Shown here: positions 9,395-19,313 of the stretch, piece after piece
Numbering within the stretch: the stretch's first letter is position 1
Layout of the letters: every line of letters starts with the position of its first letter
NCBI RefSeq assembly: GCF_035581345.1
Contig: NZ_CP141608.1
Span: 5,238,501-5,302,500 of the forward strand
Source: Pseudomonas sp. JQ170C
Lineage (GTDB): Bacteria; Pseudomonadota; Gammaproteobacteria; Pseudomonadales; Pseudomonadaceae
Direction: 5' to 3'
Length of the DNA stretch: 64,000 bases
Program-made: the position numbers and the translations under genes
Notes under the pieces: model-generated
The model's database searches: none
The model's input: the letters and a program-made list of their open reading frames with translations, nothing else
What the model was told of the DNA's origin: nothing

Positions 9395-10798
9395 TCACTT
9401 CCAAAGCTGAGCGGCAAACACAACCAGAATGCCGAGGGGCGCCACATAGCGCATCAAGAAGAAGGTCAGAGCAAACAGCAGCGGGCTGCGCATGGCCAAT
9501 TCGTCGCGCACCGCCTCACGCCCCATGATCCAACCTGCGAATATCACAAAGCACAAACCGCCCAGCGGCAGCATGATTCTGGAGGTGAAGAAGTCGATCA
9601 CCCCAAAGAAGTCCAGGCCGCCAGTCGCTCCCCACTGATAGAGCTGAAAACCGCTGTCGTCGTTCACGAAAAAACGTGCCTGCTGCCAGATATTGAACGA
9701 AAACACCGTGCCCAGCCCCACCAGCCAGCAGCTGAACGCCAGCCAGGTAGTGATCCAGCCGCGCCGCACGCCCGTGCGCTCCACCAGGTAAGCCACCATC
9801 GGTTCCAGCAGGGAAATCGCCGAACTCCAGGCCGCGACGGCCACTAGAACAAAGAATACGACGCCCATCAACTGGCCAAACGCCACATTGCCAAAGGCAA
9901 AGGGCAACGCCACGAACATCAGACCCGGGCCCTCGCTCGGGTTCAGGCCAGCGGCGAACACGATCGGGAACAGGGCCATGCCGGCCAGCAGCGAGACAAA
10001 GGTATCGAGCAGGGCCACGGCGACAATAGTGCCGCCGATGGAGGATTGCTTGGGCATGTACGCGCCGTAGATCAGCAACGAGCCCACGCCGACACTCAGG
10101 GAGAAAAACGCATGCCCCATGGCCGGCAACAGGCCGTCGAGCAGCCGCGAGGTATCGAAGTCGAACATGAAGTGCAGGCCCTGCATGAAGTGCCCGGTGG
10201 TCAGGCTGTAGCCCAACAAAATCACCAGCAGCAGGAACAGCAGCGGCATCATGATGCGCAGGCTCTTCTCCAGCCCCGCCACTACGCCACGGGCAATCAC
10301 CAGTGCCGACAGCAGCATGAACAGGCTGTGCCACAGCACCAGCCGCCAGGGGTCACTGATCACGCCATTGAAGTAGCCGCCAACCTGATCGGCCGTCACG
10401 CCCTGGAAGTCACCCCTGCCCATGTTGATGATGTAGTCGAACGACCAGCCCCCGACCACACTGTAGAACGACAGGATCAACAGCGCCGTGATCATCCCGG
10501 CGAAGGCCCACCACGACCAGCGCGGCGAATGCCCGGCCTCCTGGGCAAGGTCGCGCAGCGCATTGGCCGGGCTCTGCCGGGTGCGGCGGCCGATCAGCGT
10601 CTCGGCGAGCATCACCGGAATACCGATCAAGGCAATGCAGGCCAGAAACACCAGGACAAAAGCACCGCCGCCATAAACGCCGACCATGTAGGGGAATTTC
10701 CAGATACTTCCCAACCCCACCGCAGCACCTGTGGCCGCCAGCACGAATACCCAGCGACTGGCCCAGCCACCATGGACAGAAACCTTGTCCGTCGACAT
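9395..10798 (-). CDS. Sodium-dependent transporter of the neurotransmitter:sodium symporter (SNF/LeuT) family
   Basis: This is a predicted inner-membrane Na+-coupled amino-acid transporter of 467 residues with 11-12 membrane segments. The TM1 unwound motif [20 protein letters not shown], which forms the sodium and substrate sites in LeuT, lies near residue 30. I start at [12 protein letters not shown] (10798) because the alternative TTG four codons upstream lacks support. It lies between ratA and smpB on the minus strand, 7 bp from ratA, so the three genes may be co-transcribed. The substrate is unknown. Confidence 0.9.
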   Translation of the reverse strand: MSTDKVSVHGGWASRWVFVLAATGAAVGLGSIWKFPYMVGVYGGGAFVLVFLACIALIGIPVMLAETLIGRRTRQSPANALRDLAQEAGHSPRWSWWAFAGMITALLILSFYSVVGGWSFDYIINMGRGDFQGVTADQVGGYFNGVISDPWRLVLWHSLFMLLSALVIARGVVAGLEKSLRIMMPLLFLLLVILLGYSLTTGHFMQGLHFMFDFDTSRLLDGLLPAMGHAFFSLSVGVGSLLIYGAYMPKQSSIGGTIVAVALLDTFVSLLAGMALFPIVFAAGLNPSEGPGLMFVALPFAFGNVAFGQLMGVVFFVLVAVAAWSSAISLLEPMVAYLVERTGVRRGWITTWLAFSCWLVGLGTVFSFNIWQQARFFVNDDSGFQLYQWGATGGLDFFGVIDFFTSRIMLPLGGLCFVIFAGWIMGREAVRDELAMRSPLLFALTFFLMRYVAPLGILVVFAAQLWK

Positions 10799-10899
10799 CA
10801 ACACGCTCAACTGTGGAAAAAAAGAGCGCGCATTGTCCGGGATTCACTCCTGGGGCTCAAGCTCACTGCTACCCCGTAGCCGACAGCGCGACGACTGCC

Positions 10900-10905
10900 T
10901 ATAAT
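10900..10905 (+). promoter_or_regulatory. Perfect -10 hexamer immediately upstream of smpB
   Basis: TATAAT ends nine bases before the smpB ATG, and no good -35 is visible at 17 bp (TAGCCG at 10877). Transcription from here would start about three bases before the ATG, giving an almost leaderless mRNA. Confidence 0.5.
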
Positions 10906-10914
10906 GCCGCCCCT

Positions 10915-11397
10915 ATGGCTAAACAAAAGAAACATCCGACAGGGACAATCGCGCAGAACAAGAAGGCGCGTCACGATTACTTCATCGAACACAAGTTCGA
11001 GGCCGGATTGGTCCTGTCCGGTTGGGAAGTAAAAAGTCTGCGTGCCGGCAAGGCGCACCTGACCGACAGTTACGTGGTGCTCAAGGATGGCGAGGCCTGG
11101 CTGATGGGCAGCCATATCACGCCGCTGACAGCCGCCAGTACTCACGTCATCGCCGACCCGACACGTACCCGCAAACTGCTGCTCAATCGTCGAGAGCTGG
11201 AGCGCCTGCATGCCGCCGTCCAGCAGAAGGGCTACACCTGCGTGGCCTTGTCGATCTATTGGAGCAAGCACCTGATCAAGTGCGAGATTGCACTGGGCAA
11301 GGGCAAGAAGGAATACGACAAGCGCGATACCCAGCGCGAGCGTGATTCCGATCGCGAACTGCAGCGTGCAGTGCGCAACAAGGGCAAGGAAGACTGA
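10915..11397 (+). CDS. smpB: SsrA-binding protein SmpB
   Basis: SmpB binds the tRNA-like domain of tmRNA and delivers it to stalled ribosomes for trans-translation. The 160-residue protein starts [24 protein letters not shown] and contains the conserved [19 protein letters not shown]. It ends in the basic helix ([21 protein letters not shown]) that reads the empty mRNA channel. No Shine-Dalgarno sequence precedes the ATG. Its partner gene ssrA lies about 7.3 kb downstream, separated by the lactate locus. Confidence 0.97.
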   Translation: MAKQKKHPTGTIAQNKKARHDYFIEHKFEAGLVLSGWEVKSLRAGKAHLTDSYVVLKDGEAWLMGSHITPLTAASTHVIADPTRTRKLLLNRRELERLHAAVQQKGYTCVALSIYWSKHLIKCEIALGKGKKEYDKRDTQRERDSDRELQRAVRNKGKED

Positions 11398-11417
11398 TTC
11401 AGTCCGAGAGCGCCTGA

Positions 11418-11464
11418 TCGCGGGGCAAGCCCGCTCCTACGATGGGAGCGGGCGTGCCCCGCGA
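11418..11464. repeat. REP palindrome between smpB and lldR
   Basis: Two near-perfect inverted arms (TCGCGGGGCAAGCCCGCTCC and its complement with one change) are separated by a few bases. It lies in the convergent smpB-lldR gap and may act as a transcript end or as a DNA gyrase/REP-tyrosine transposase target. Confidence 0.88.
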
Positions 11465-11472
11465 CGCGTATT

Positions 11473-12240
11473 TCAGTTCCCGCTACGCCGCTCCGCACGC
11501 GCCACCCGCTGAACCTCCTGACGCACTTCATCGAGCACTTCCTGCACATACAGAATGTGCCGGCTGGAGACTTCCCGCGCGTCGTTGGCACGCCCCTCGA
11601 CAATCGCCAGGTACAGCTCGCGGTGCTGACTGATCAGCATGTCGCGGGTTTCGGCACGCTGCTGGTACATGCCGCCAATGTTGGTGACCACGTTGCGCTT
11701 GAGCAAGTCGAACAGGCCTCGAATGGTGTGCAGCAGCACAGCGTTATGGCTGGCCTCTGCAATCGCCAGGTGGAAGCGCGCATCGGCCGCACCCTCCTCG
11801 GCCCGACTGACTTCGTCGGCACGCGCGTAACAGTCCTGCAAGGTATCGAAGGCGGCCTTGAGGCGCTGGCGATCCGGTTCGGTTGCCCGGATGGCGGCGT
11901 AATAGGCGCAGGACGCTTCCAGCGTGTGGCGAAACTCCAGCAAATCGCGCTGAGCTTCCGGATTGCTTTCGAGCAATTGCAGCAACGGATCGCTGAAGGT
12001 CGTCCCCAGTGACTCGGCAACGTAGTTGCCCCCACCTTGCCGACTGACCAGCAACCCTTTGGCGACCAGTTTCTGGATCGCCTCGCGCAATGACGGCCGC
12101 GACACCCCGAACTGTTCCGACAGTGCCCGCTCAGCAGGCAGCCGCTGACCGGCAGCCAGGGTGCCCTCAAGAATCATCCCCTCAAGCCGCTCGACGATAT
12201 CGTCGGACAAACGGCGTTGGCGGACCTGATCAAAAACCAT
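11473..12240 (-). CDS. lldR: L-lactate-responsive GntR/FadR-family regulator LldR
   Basis: LldR represses lactate-utilisation genes until lactate binds. The 255-residue protein starts MVFDQVRQRRLSDDIVERLEG. Its N-terminal GntR winged helix includes LPAERALSEQFGVSRPSLREAIQKL. The C-terminal all-helical FCD effector domain (from about residue 95) has the metal/ligand residues in EFRHTLE and the HLAIAEASHN segment. It is divergent from lldP, and an LldR/FadR-type palindrome lies in the shared intergenic region. Confidence 0.92.
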   Translation of the reverse strand: MVFDQVRQRRLSDDIVERLEGMILEGTLAAGQRLPAERALSEQFGVSRPSLREAIQKLVAKGLLVSRQGGGNYVAESLGTTFSDPLLQLLESNPEAQRDLLEFRHTLEASCAYYAAIRATEPDRQRLKAAFDTLQDCYARADEVSRAEEGAADARFHLAIAEASHNAVLLHTIRGLFDLLKRNVVTNIGGMYQQRAETRDMLISQHRELYLAIVEGRANDAREVSSRHILYVQEVLDEVRQEVQRVARAERRSGN

Positions 12241-12385
12241 CACATGCTCTCCACAATCCCGAGTGCGTTCGGGGCTGTCTATTCTGGCGCATCCGCTGCC
12301 CGCCGACACCCATCAGTTGGCAAATTTCCATACCGCTCACCCCCACCTTCCGACACCCATCCGACGAAAGTTTTGCAGGGACAAA

Positions 12386-12413
12386 TTGACACACCCTCAA
12401 AGAGGCTTTTAAC
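12386..12413 (+). promoter_or_regulatory. Candidate lldP promoter
   Basis: TTGACA at 12386-12391 is followed 16 bp later by TTTAAC. The LldR palindrome begins about 20 bp downstream, which places the repressor over the transcription start. Confidence 0.5.
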
Positions 12414-12432
12414 CTAGCGCCTCGACATTGTA

Positions 12433-12449
12433 AATTGGTCTTACCAATT
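12433..12449. promoter_or_regulatory. LldR operator
   Basis: AATTGGTCTTACCAATT is a perfect 7-3-7 palindrome. It contains the TGGT-N3-ACCA core that FadR/LldR-type regulators bind. It lies between the divergent lldR and lldP genes. Confidence 0.82.
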
Positions 12450-12492
12450 ATCCAATGCCAGTGCCACCAACAACAATTAGGGGCCACCCCAT

Positions 12493-14160
12493 ATGCAAAC
12501 CTGGCAACAGATCTACAGTCCGCTTGGTAGTCTTGGCCTGTCCGCGCTCGCGGCAGTCATCCCGATCGTATTCTTCTTCCTCGCGCTGGCGGTGTTCCGC
12601 CTCAAGGGTCATGTGGCCGGCAGCATCACGCTGGGCCTGTCGATCCTGGTGGCGATCTTCGCTTTCCAGATGCCTGCCGACATGGCGATTGCCGCCGCCG
12701 GCTACGGTTTTGCCTACGGCCTGTGGCCTATCGCCTGGATCATCGTTGCCGCGGTGTTCCTCTACAAACTGACGGTCAAGAGCGGCCAGTTCGAGGTCAT
12801 CCGCAGCTCCGTGCTGTCGATCACCGACGACCAGCGCTTGCAGGTGCTGCTGATCGGTTTCTGCTTCGGTGCGTTCCTTGAAGGTGCAGCCGGTTTCGGT
12901 GCGCCGGTGGCCATCACCGCCGCCCTGCTGGTGGGCCTGGGCTTCAACCCGCTCTACGCCGCGGGCCTGTGCCTGATTGCCAACACTGCACCGGTGGCCT
13001 TCGGCGCCCTGGGTATCCCGATCATCGTCGCAGGCCAGGTGACCGGCATCGACGCGTTCAAGATCGGCGCCATGACCGGCCGACAACTGCCGCTGCTGTC
13101 GCTGTTCGTGCCGTTCTGGCTGGTGTTCATGATGGACGGCCTGCGCGGCGTCAAAGAGACCTGGCCAGCCGCCCTGGTTGCCGGCCTGAGCTTTGCCGTG
13201 ACCCAGTACTTCACCTCGAACTTCATCGGCCCGGAACTGCCGGACATCACCTCGGCCCTGGCCAGCCTGATTTCCCTGACCCTGTTCCTCAAGGTCTGGC
13301 AGCCCAAGCGCTCGTTCACCACCGCCACCGGTAGCGTCGGCGCTGCCGTGGTCAATGCCGGTGGCAGCCAGCCTTCGCCTTACAGCTTCGGCGAGATCTT
13401 CAAGGCCTGGTCGCCGTTCCTGATCCTCACCGTGCTGGTTACCATCTGGACCCTCAAACCGTTCAAGGCAGCGTTTGCCGCAGGCGGCTCGATGTACAGC
13501 TGGGTGTTCAACTTCGCCATCCCGCACCTTGACCAACTGGTGATCAAGACCGCCCCGATCGTCGCCACCCCGACTGCGATTCCGGCCGTGTTCAAACTCG
13601 ACCCGATTTCCGCGACCGGTACCGCGATTTTCTTCTCGGCGCTGATCTCGATGCTGGTCCTGAAGATCAATTTCAAAACTGGTCTGACCACTTTGAAAGA
13701 GACCTTCTATGAACTGCGCTGGCCGATCCTGTCCATCGGCATGGTGCTGGCCTTCGCCTTCGTCACCAACTACTCGGGCATGTCGTCGACCATGGCCCTG
13801 GTACTGGCCGGCACTGGCGCCGCGTTCCCGTTCTTCTCGCCGTTCCTTGGCTGGCTGGGCGTGTTCCTGACCGGTTCCGACACCTCGTCCAACGCCCTGT
13901 TCAGTTCGTTGCAGGCCACCACCGCCCACCAGATCGGGGTCAACGACACCCTGTTGGTCGCGGCCAACACCAGCGGCGGCGTTACCGGCAAGATGATTTC
14001 GCCGCAGTCCATCGCCGTTGCCTGCGCCGCCACCGGCCTGGTTGGCAAGGAATCGGACCTGTTCCGCTTCACCCTCAAGCACAGCCTATTCTTCGCCACC
14101 ATCGTCGGCCTGATCACCCTGATCCAGGCTTATTGGCTGACCGGCATGCTGGTTCACTAA
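12493..14160 (+). CDS. lldP: L-lactate permease
   Basis: This is the lactate:H+ symporter of the LctP family (555 residues, 12-14 membrane segments). Family stretches visible include [19 protein letters not shown] near residue 120 and the C-terminal [11 protein letters not shown] and [23 protein letters not shown]. It also carries D-lactate and glycolate in studied bacteria. It is the first gene of the lldP-lldD-dld operon. Confidence 0.96.
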   Translation: MQTWQQIYSPLGSLGLSALAAVIPIVFFFLALAVFRLKGHVAGSITLGLSILVAIFAFQMPADMAIAAAGYGFAYGLWPIAWIIVAAVFLYKLTVKSGQFEVIRSSVLSITDDQRLQVLLIGFCFGAFLEGAAGFGAPVAITAALLVGLGFNPLYAAGLCLIANTAPVAFGALGIPIIVAGQVTGIDAFKIGAMTGRQLPLLSLFVPFWLVFMMDGLRGVKETWPAALVAGLSFAVTQYFTSNFIGPELPDITSALASLISLTLFLKVWQPKRSFTTATGSVGAAVVNAGGSQPSPYSFGEIFKAWSPFLILTVLVTIWTLKPFKAAFAAGGSMYSWVFNFAIPHLDQLVIKTAPIVATPTAIPAVFKLDPISATGTAIFFSALISMLVLKINFKTGLTTLKETFYELRWPILSIGMVLAFAFVTNYSGMSSTMALVLAGTGAAFPFFSPFLGWLGVFLTGSDTSSNALFSSLQATTAHQIGVNDTLLVAANTSGGVTGKMISPQSIAVACAATGLVGKESDLFRFTLKHSLFFATIVGLITLIQAYWLTGMLVH

Positions 14161-14170
14161 AGTGACAGAG

Positions 14171-14196
14171 GCCGGGCGCGTTACCACGCGCCCGGC
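14171..14196 (+). other. Strong intercistronic hairpin between lldP and lldD
   Basis: GCCGGGCGCGT and ACGCGCCCGGC form a perfect 11-bp GC-rich stem with a TACC loop. No T run follows. It is more likely an mRNA-stabilising or partial-termination element that sets the lldP:lldD ratio than a full terminator. Confidence 0.65.
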
Positions 14197-14229
14197 AGCC
14201 GCCTCTTTCAACTTACGCTGCGAGATCAC

Positions 14230-15375
14230 ATGATCATTTCTGCCTCTACCGACTACCGCGCAGCAGCACAACGCAAGCTGCCGCCGTTCCTGTTCCACTA
14301 TGCCGACGGCGGCGCCTACGCCGAATACACGCTGCGTCGCAACGTCGAAGACCTGGCGGGTATTGCCCTGCGCCAGCGGGTGCTGAAGAACATGTCCGAG
14401 CTGAGCCTCGAGACCCGCCTGTTCAATGAAACCCTGAGCATGCCGGTGGCCCTGGCCCCCGTTGGCCTGACCGGCATGTACGCGCGGCGCGGCGAAGTGC
14501 AGGCAGCCCGTGCGGCAGCCGCCAAAGGCATTCCGTTCACGATGTCGACCGTGTCGGTGTGCCCGATCGAAGAGGTGGCGCCAGCCATCAACCGCCCCAT
14601 GTGGTTCCAGCTCTATGTGCTCAAGGACCGCGGCTTCATGCGCAACGCCCTGGAGCGCGCCAAGGCCGCCGGCGTCACCACGCTGGTGTTCACCGTGGAC
14701 ATGCCCGTGCCGGGCGCCCGCTACCGTGACGCCCACTCCGGCATGAGCGGCGCGAATGCACCGCTGCGCCGTGTCTGGCAGGCCATGACCCATCCACAAT
14801 GGGCGCTGGACGTCGGCTTGCTGGGCAAGCCCCACGACCTGGGCAACATCTCCACCTACCGTGGCAGCCCCACCGGCCTTGCCGACTACATCGGCTGGCT
14901 GGGCAACAACTTCGACCCGTCCATTTCCTGGAAAGACCTGGAGTGGATCCGCGAATTCTGGGATGGCCCGATGGTCATCAAGGGCATCCTCGACCCCGAA
15001 GATGCCAAGGACGCCGTGAAGTTCGGCGCCGACGGCATCGTCGTCTCCAACCACGGCGGCCGCCAGCTTGACGGCGTGCTGTCCAGCGCTCGCGCCCTGC
15101 CGGCGATTGCCGATGCAGTGAAGGGTGACCTGAAGATCCTCGCCGACTCCGGCATTCGCAGCGGCCTGGACGTGGTGCGCATGATCGCCCTGGGCGCCGA
15201 CACCGTACTGATCGGCCGCGCCTTCCTTTACGCTCTGGCCACCGCAGGCGAAGCCGGCGTGAAGAACCTGCTGGACCTGTTCGAGAAAGAAATGCGCGTA
15301 GCCATGGTGCTCACCGGCGCCAAGTCCATCAGCGAAATCACCCGCGACTCGCTGGTACGCGAACTGGGCGCCTGA
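14230..15375 (+). CDS. lldD: L-lactate dehydrogenase (FMN-dependent, quinone-linked)
   Basis: LldD oxidises L-lactate to pyruvate at the inner membrane and passes electrons to the quinone pool. The 381-residue protein is an alpha-hydroxy-acid oxidase: it starts [29 protein letters not shown]. It has the [20 protein letters not shown] loop and the catalytic stretch [14 protein letters not shown] with the active-site His and Arg. It follows lldP by 69 bp and precedes dld by 80 bp. Confidence 0.97.
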   Translation: MIISASTDYRAAAQRKLPPFLFHYADGGAYAEYTLRRNVEDLAGIALRQRVLKNMSELSLETRLFNETLSMPVALAPVGLTGMYARRGEVQAARAAAAKGIPFTMSTVSVCPIEEVAPAINRPMWFQLYVLKDRGFMRNALERAKAAGVTTLVFTVDMPVPGARYRDAHSGMSGANAPLRRVWQAMTHPQWALDVGLLGKPHDLGNISTYRGSPTGLADYIGWLGNNFDPSISWKDLEWIREFWDGPMVIKGILDPEDAKDAVKFGADGIVVSNHGGRQLDGVLSSARALPAIADAVKGDLKILADSGIRSGLDVVRMIALGADTVLIGRAFLYALATAGEAGVKNLLDLFEKEMRVAMVLTGAKSISEITRDSLVRELGA

Positions 15376-15455
15376 TTGTCGCGCCCTCACGAATCACCGC
15401 CTGATTGACCGGGGCACGTGGCGCACCAGATGCCACGGTCCCGCGAGGAGATTGC

Positions 15456-18266
15456 ATGAGTCTGCCCGCCGCGTTCCTCGACACGGTTGAACACCTGATC
15501 CCTCGCGAGCGACGTTTCGACGACCCGCTCTCGACCCTGGCCTTCGGTACCGACGCCAGCTTCTATCGCCTGATTCCCAAACTCGTTATCCGCGTCGAGA
15601 GCGAAGACGAAGTCGCCACCCTGCTCAAGGCCGCACAGGCCCAGCAGGTCGCAGTCACTTTCCGCGCCGCCGGTACCAGTCTGTCTGGCCAGGCCGTGAG
15701 CGATTCGGTGCTGCTGGTGCTGGGGGACAACTGGAACGGTCGTGAGATCCGCGACGGCGGCACCCAGATTCGCCTGCAGCCGGGCGTGATCGGTGCCCAG
15801 GCCAACGCCTGGCTTGCCCCTTTCGGCCGCAAGATCGGCCCCGACCCGGCCTCGATCAACGCCTGCAAAATCGGCGGCATCGTGGCCAACAACGCCAGCG
15901 GCATGTGCTGCGGTACGGCCCAGAACAGCTATCACACCCTCGCCGGCATGCGCCTGTTGCTGGCCGACGGCACTCTGCTCGACAGCGAAAACCCGGCGAG
16001 CATCGCCGCATTCCGTGAACACCACGGCGCACTGCTCGCAGGCCTTGGCGAACTGGGTCGCCAGACCCGCGCCAATACCGAGCTGGCCGCAAAAATCCGC
16101 CACAAGTACCGGCTGAAGAACACCACCGGGCTGTCGCTCAATGCGCTGGTCGACTACGACGAGCCGCTGGATATCCTCACCCACCTGATGGTCGGCTCCG
16201 AAGGGACCCTGGGCTTTATCAGTGCGGTCACCTACAACACCGTGCCGGACCATCCGCACAAAGCCAGTGCGCTGATCGTCTTCCCGGATGTCGAGACCTG
16301 CTGCAACGCAGTGCCGGTGCTCAAGCAGCAACCGGTATCGGCCGTTGAACTGCTCGATCGCCGCAGCCTGCGCTCGGTGGAGAACATGAAAGGTATGCCG
16401 GAATGGGTGAAGAGCCTGTCCGCCAGCGCCTGCGCACTGCTCATCGAATCCCGCGCGGCCACCCAGTCGTTGCTGCACGAACAACTGGCGCACATCAGCG
16501 CGTCCATTGCCGGCTTCCCGGTAGAGAAGCAGGTCGACTTCAGCGAAGACCCGGTGGTCTACAACCAGCTCTGGCGCATTCGCAAAGACACCTTCCCGGC
16601 CGTCGGCGCCGTGCGCGAGACCGGCACCACGGTGATCATCGAAGACGTCACCTTCCCCGTCGAAAAACTGGCCGAAGGCGTCAATCGCCTGATCGCCCTG
16701 TTCGACAAGCACGGCTACGACGAAGCGATCCTGTTCGGCCATGCCCTGGAAGGCAACCTGCACTTCGTGTTCACCCAAGGCTTCGATTCACCTGAGCAGG
16801 TGGCGCGTTACTCCGCCTTCATGGACGACGTTGCGCAATTGGTGGCTGTGGAATACGGCGGCTCGCTCAAGGCCGAACACGGCACTGGCCGCAACATGGC
16901 GCCGTTTGTGGAACTGGAATGGGGCCACGACGCCTACCAACTGATGTGGCAGCTAAAGCGCCTGCTCGACCCTGCCGGCATCCTCAACCCCGGCGTGGTG
17001 CTGACGGACGATCCACAGCTGCACCTGAAGAACCTCAAGCCGCTGCCGGCGGCCGACGAGATCGTCGACAAATGCATCGAGTGCGGGTTCTGTGAGCCGG
17101 TTTGCCCGTCCAAGGGGCTGACCCTCAGCCCGCGCCAGCGCATCGTCATGTGGCGCGATATCCAGGCGAAGAAGCATGCTGGCGTGGATACCCGTGAGCT
17201 TGAACGCGACTACCAGTACCAGGGCATCGACACCTGCGCCGCCACTGGCTTGTGTGCCCAGCGCTGCCCGGTGGGCATCAACACCGGCGAGCTGGTGAAG
17301 AAACTGCGCGGCCAGGGTGCCGACCACGTAAAAGCCGCAGAGTGGCTGGCGGAGAACTTCCACACCGCACTGCGTGGCGCACGCTTTACCCTGCAAGCGG
17401 CCAATGGTGCGCGCCGGTTGCTGGGCGCTCCGCGCTTGAGCCGCTTCAGCGCTCACCTGTCAAAACTCAGCCACGGTCGGCTACCGCAGTGGACGCCGGC
17501 CATGCCGCAACCGCTCAAAGCCATCTCGTTCAACCCGGCGAGCCACGATGCACGGCCGCGGGTGGTGTACCTGGCGGCCTGCGTCTCGCGGGTGATGGGC
17601 CCGGCAGCGGCTGACCGCGAACAATCGTCACTGCTCGACAAAACCCGCGCCTTGCTGGAAAAGGCCGGCTACCAAGTGGTGTTCCCAGAGAACCAGGACA
17701 ACCTCTGCTGCGGCCAGCCCTTCGCCTCGAAAGGCTATGCCGAACAGGCCGAACACAAGCGCCAGGAACTGATCAACGCGCTGCTCCACGCCAGCCGCGG
17801 CGGCCTTGACCCGATCTACTGCGACACCAGCCCCTGCACCCTGCGCCTGGTCCAGGACCTGGCCGAAACCCGCCTGGACCTCTACGACCCGGTGCGCTTC
17901 ATCCGCACTCACCTGCTCGACAAACTGGAGTTCACCCCCCAGGACGAACCGATCGCCGTCCACGTGACCTGCAGCACCCAGCACCTGGGTGAAAGCCAGG
18001 CCCTGATCGACCTCGCCCGGCTGTGCAGCAAGCAGGTGGTGATTCCCGAGGGCATCCACTGCTGCGGCTTTGCTGGCGACAAGGGCTTCACCACCCCGGA
18101 GCTCAACGCCCACTCGCTGCGCAGCCTCAAGGATGCGGTGCAGTACTGCAGCGAAGGTATCTCTACCAGCCGTACCTGCGAGATCGGCCTGTCGAACCAT
18201 GGCGGGATTGATTACCACGGGCTGGTCTACCTGGTGGATCGCGTGACCCGGGCTCGACAGACCTGA
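15456..18266 (+). CDS. dld: FAD/iron-sulfur D-lactate dehydrogenase
   Basis: This 936-residue protein oxidises D-lactate to pyruvate. From the N-terminus it has a FAD_binding_4 domain (about 40-180, with FRAAGTSLSGQA), a FAD-oxidase C domain (about 220-510), and two 4Fe-4S cysteine sets (CIECGFCEPVCP and CAATGLCAQRCP). It ends in two CCG domains (CCGQPFASKGY and CCGFAGDKGF). The fused flavin/Fe-S architecture is that of the Pseudomonas lld-locus enzyme, unlike the shorter E. coli Dld. I start at ATG 15456 behind GAGGAG. Confidence 0.95.
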   Translation: MSLPAAFLDTVEHLIPRERRFDDPLSTLAFGTDASFYRLIPKLVIRVESEDEVATLLKAAQAQQVAVTFRAAGTSLSGQAVSDSVLLVLGDNWNGREIRDGGTQIRLQPGVIGAQANAWLAPFGRKIGPDPASINACKIGGIVANNASGMCCGTAQNSYHTLAGMRLLLADGTLLDSENPASIAAFREHHGALLAGLGELGRQTRANTELAAKIRHKYRLKNTTGLSLNALVDYDEPLDILTHLMVGSEGTLGFISAVTYNTVPDHPHKASALIVFPDVETCCNAVPVLKQQPVSAVELLDRRSLRSVENMKGMPEWVKSLSASACALLIESRAATQSLLHEQLAHISASIAGFPVEKQVDFSEDPVVYNQLWRIRKDTFPAVGAVRETGTTVIIEDVTFPVEKLAEGVNRLIALFDKHGYDEAILFGHALEGNLHFVFTQGFDSPEQVARYSAFMDDVAQLVAVEYGGSLKAEHGTGRNMAPFVELEWGHDAYQLMWQLKRLLDPAGILNPGVVLTDDPQLHLKNLKPLPAADEIVDKCIECGFCEPVCPSKGLTLSPRQRIVMWRDIQAKKHAGVDTRELERDYQYQGIDTCAATGLCAQRCPVGINTGELVKKLRGQGADHVKAAEWLAENFHTALRGARFTLQAANGARRLLGAPRLSRFSAHLSKLSHGRLPQWTPAMPQPLKAISFNPASHDARPRVVYLAACVSRVMGPAAADREQSSLLDKTRALLEKAGYQVVFPENQDNLCCGQPFASKGYAEQAEHKRQELINALLHASRGGLDPIYCDTSPCTLRLVQDLAETRLDLYDPVRFIRTHLLDKLEFTPQDEPIAVHVTCSTQHLGESQALIDLARLCSKQVVIPEGIHCCGFAGDKGFTTPELNAHSLRSLKDAVQYCSEGISTSRTCEIGLSNHGGIDYHGLVYLVDRVTRARQT

Positions 18267-18371
18267 CTCCGCACCGCGATCACCCGCCAACATCCATCTG
18301 AACCCCTGAAAACCGGTGCAGTCCACTCAGGTAAGCGCCTCATTCGAGGCCTTACCGCCAAGGAGACTCAC

Positions 18372-18650
18372 ATGAAGCGTACTGCGATTTCCGGACTGTT
18401 CATTGCCGCCGCACTGCTTGCCTCACCCGTGTTCGCGGCCGAAGACCTGTGCAATGCCAACTTGCAGAAAATCAGCGACAACATGGCCACCGCCGGCGCC
18501 ACCTCCGAAGGTGCCAACGACGCCATGAACAAAGAGGTCGACAGAGCCAAGGCCGCCCAAGCGGCGGGTAACGAGAAGGACTGCATCGCCATCACCAGCA
18601 AGGTGCTTGAAAAACAAGGCAAGGCCGAGAAAGGTGACAGCGGCGCGTGA
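18372..18650 (+). CDS. Small secreted protein of unknown function
   Basis: I do not recognise this family. The 92-residue product has a clear Sec signal peptide (MKRTAISGLFIAAALLASPVFA, cleavage after AFA-type site near residue 22). The mature part is short, Ala/Lys-rich and probably helical, with two Cys residues (DLCNAN and KDCIAI) that could form a disulfide in the periplasm. AAGGAG precedes the ATG. It sits alone between dld and ssrA. Confidence 0.75.
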   Translation: MKRTAISGLFIAAALLASPVFAAEDLCNANLQKISDNMATAGATSEGANDAMNKEVDRAKAAQAAGNEKDCIAITSKVLEKQGKAEKGDSGA

Positions 18651-18679
18651 AGCCTTGTGGAGGGCGACCGGTACAGCAG

Positions 18680-18733
18680 TCGACGTCGCCCGACCATTGG
18701 CGTATACTCCGCCTTACGCGTTGAAAAACGCGT
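18680..18733 (+). promoter_or_regulatory. ssrA promoter and pre-tmRNA leader hairpin
   Basis: TCGACG at 18680 and TATACT at 18703-18708 are 17 bp apart. The predicted start near 18715 is followed by ACGCGTT-GAAA-AACGCGT (18716-18733), a perfect 7-bp stem with a GAAA loop. This lies just before the mature tmRNA 5' end and may guide 5' processing. Confidence 0.6.
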
Positions 18734-18747
18734 CTAGAGCAGAAAAT

Positions 18748-19139
18748 GGGGCCGATTAGGATTCGACGCCGGTAGTGAAACTCTAGGTGCATGCCGAGTT
18801 GGTAACAGAACTCGTAAATCCACTGTTGCAACTTTCTATAGTTGCCAATGACGAAAACTACGAGGGTTACGCTCTCGCTGCGTAAGCAGCTGAGCCCGCT
18901 CTCCTGGTAGCTTCGGCTCCAGCAATCACTAGGGGATGCCTGTAAACCCGAAGTGATTGTCATACAGAACAGGATCGCTGCGTAGTACGTTGTGGACAAA
19001 GCAGCTAAAACTTACACAACTCGTCCAAAGCACCCTGCCCGTCGGGCGGCTGCGGATTAACTCAATAGACACGGCTAAGCATGTAGTACCGAAAGCGGAG
19101 CACTGGCGGACGGGGGTTCAAATCCCCCCGGTTCCACCA
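18748..19139 (+). ncRNA. ssrA: Transfer-messenger RNA (tmRNA)
   Basis: tmRNA rescues stalled ribosomes and tags the nascent protein for proteolysis. The 392-nt mature RNA begins GGGGCCGATTAGGATTCGAC and ends with the tRNA-like GGTTCAAATCCCCCCGG arm and encoded CCA. The tag frame at 18844-18885 reads ANDENYEGYALAA followed by TAA. The terminal ALAA is the ClpXP degron. SmpB is encoded 7.3 kb upstream on the same strand. Confidence 0.97.
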
Positions 19140-19155
19140 AATTCGCAAAACAAAG

Positions 19156-19190
19156 AAAGGCACTGGCGCCCTGCGCAAGTGCCTTTTTTT
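19156..19190 (+). terminator. Rho-independent terminator of ssrA
   Basis: AAAGGCACT and AGTGCCTTT pair around a GC-rich loop and are followed by a run of seven T residues, 16 bp after the tmRNA CCA. Confidence 0.9.
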
Positions 19191-19313
19191 GTGCCCGCAA
19201 GAATGACCGGTATCGCTGCATTTCTGCTCCAGACGGACGATACGCACGCCCCACCCCTCCCGGTATTGTTGACTCCCGAACAGTTGATTCCTCCTGATCG
19301 TCGGAGCCCCTCC

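Noticed and set aside
12448..14082. 544-codon open frame antisense to lldP
   Set aside because: Gly/Gln/His/Arg-rich low-complexity translation typical of the reverse frame of a membrane protein gene; lldP is well supported.
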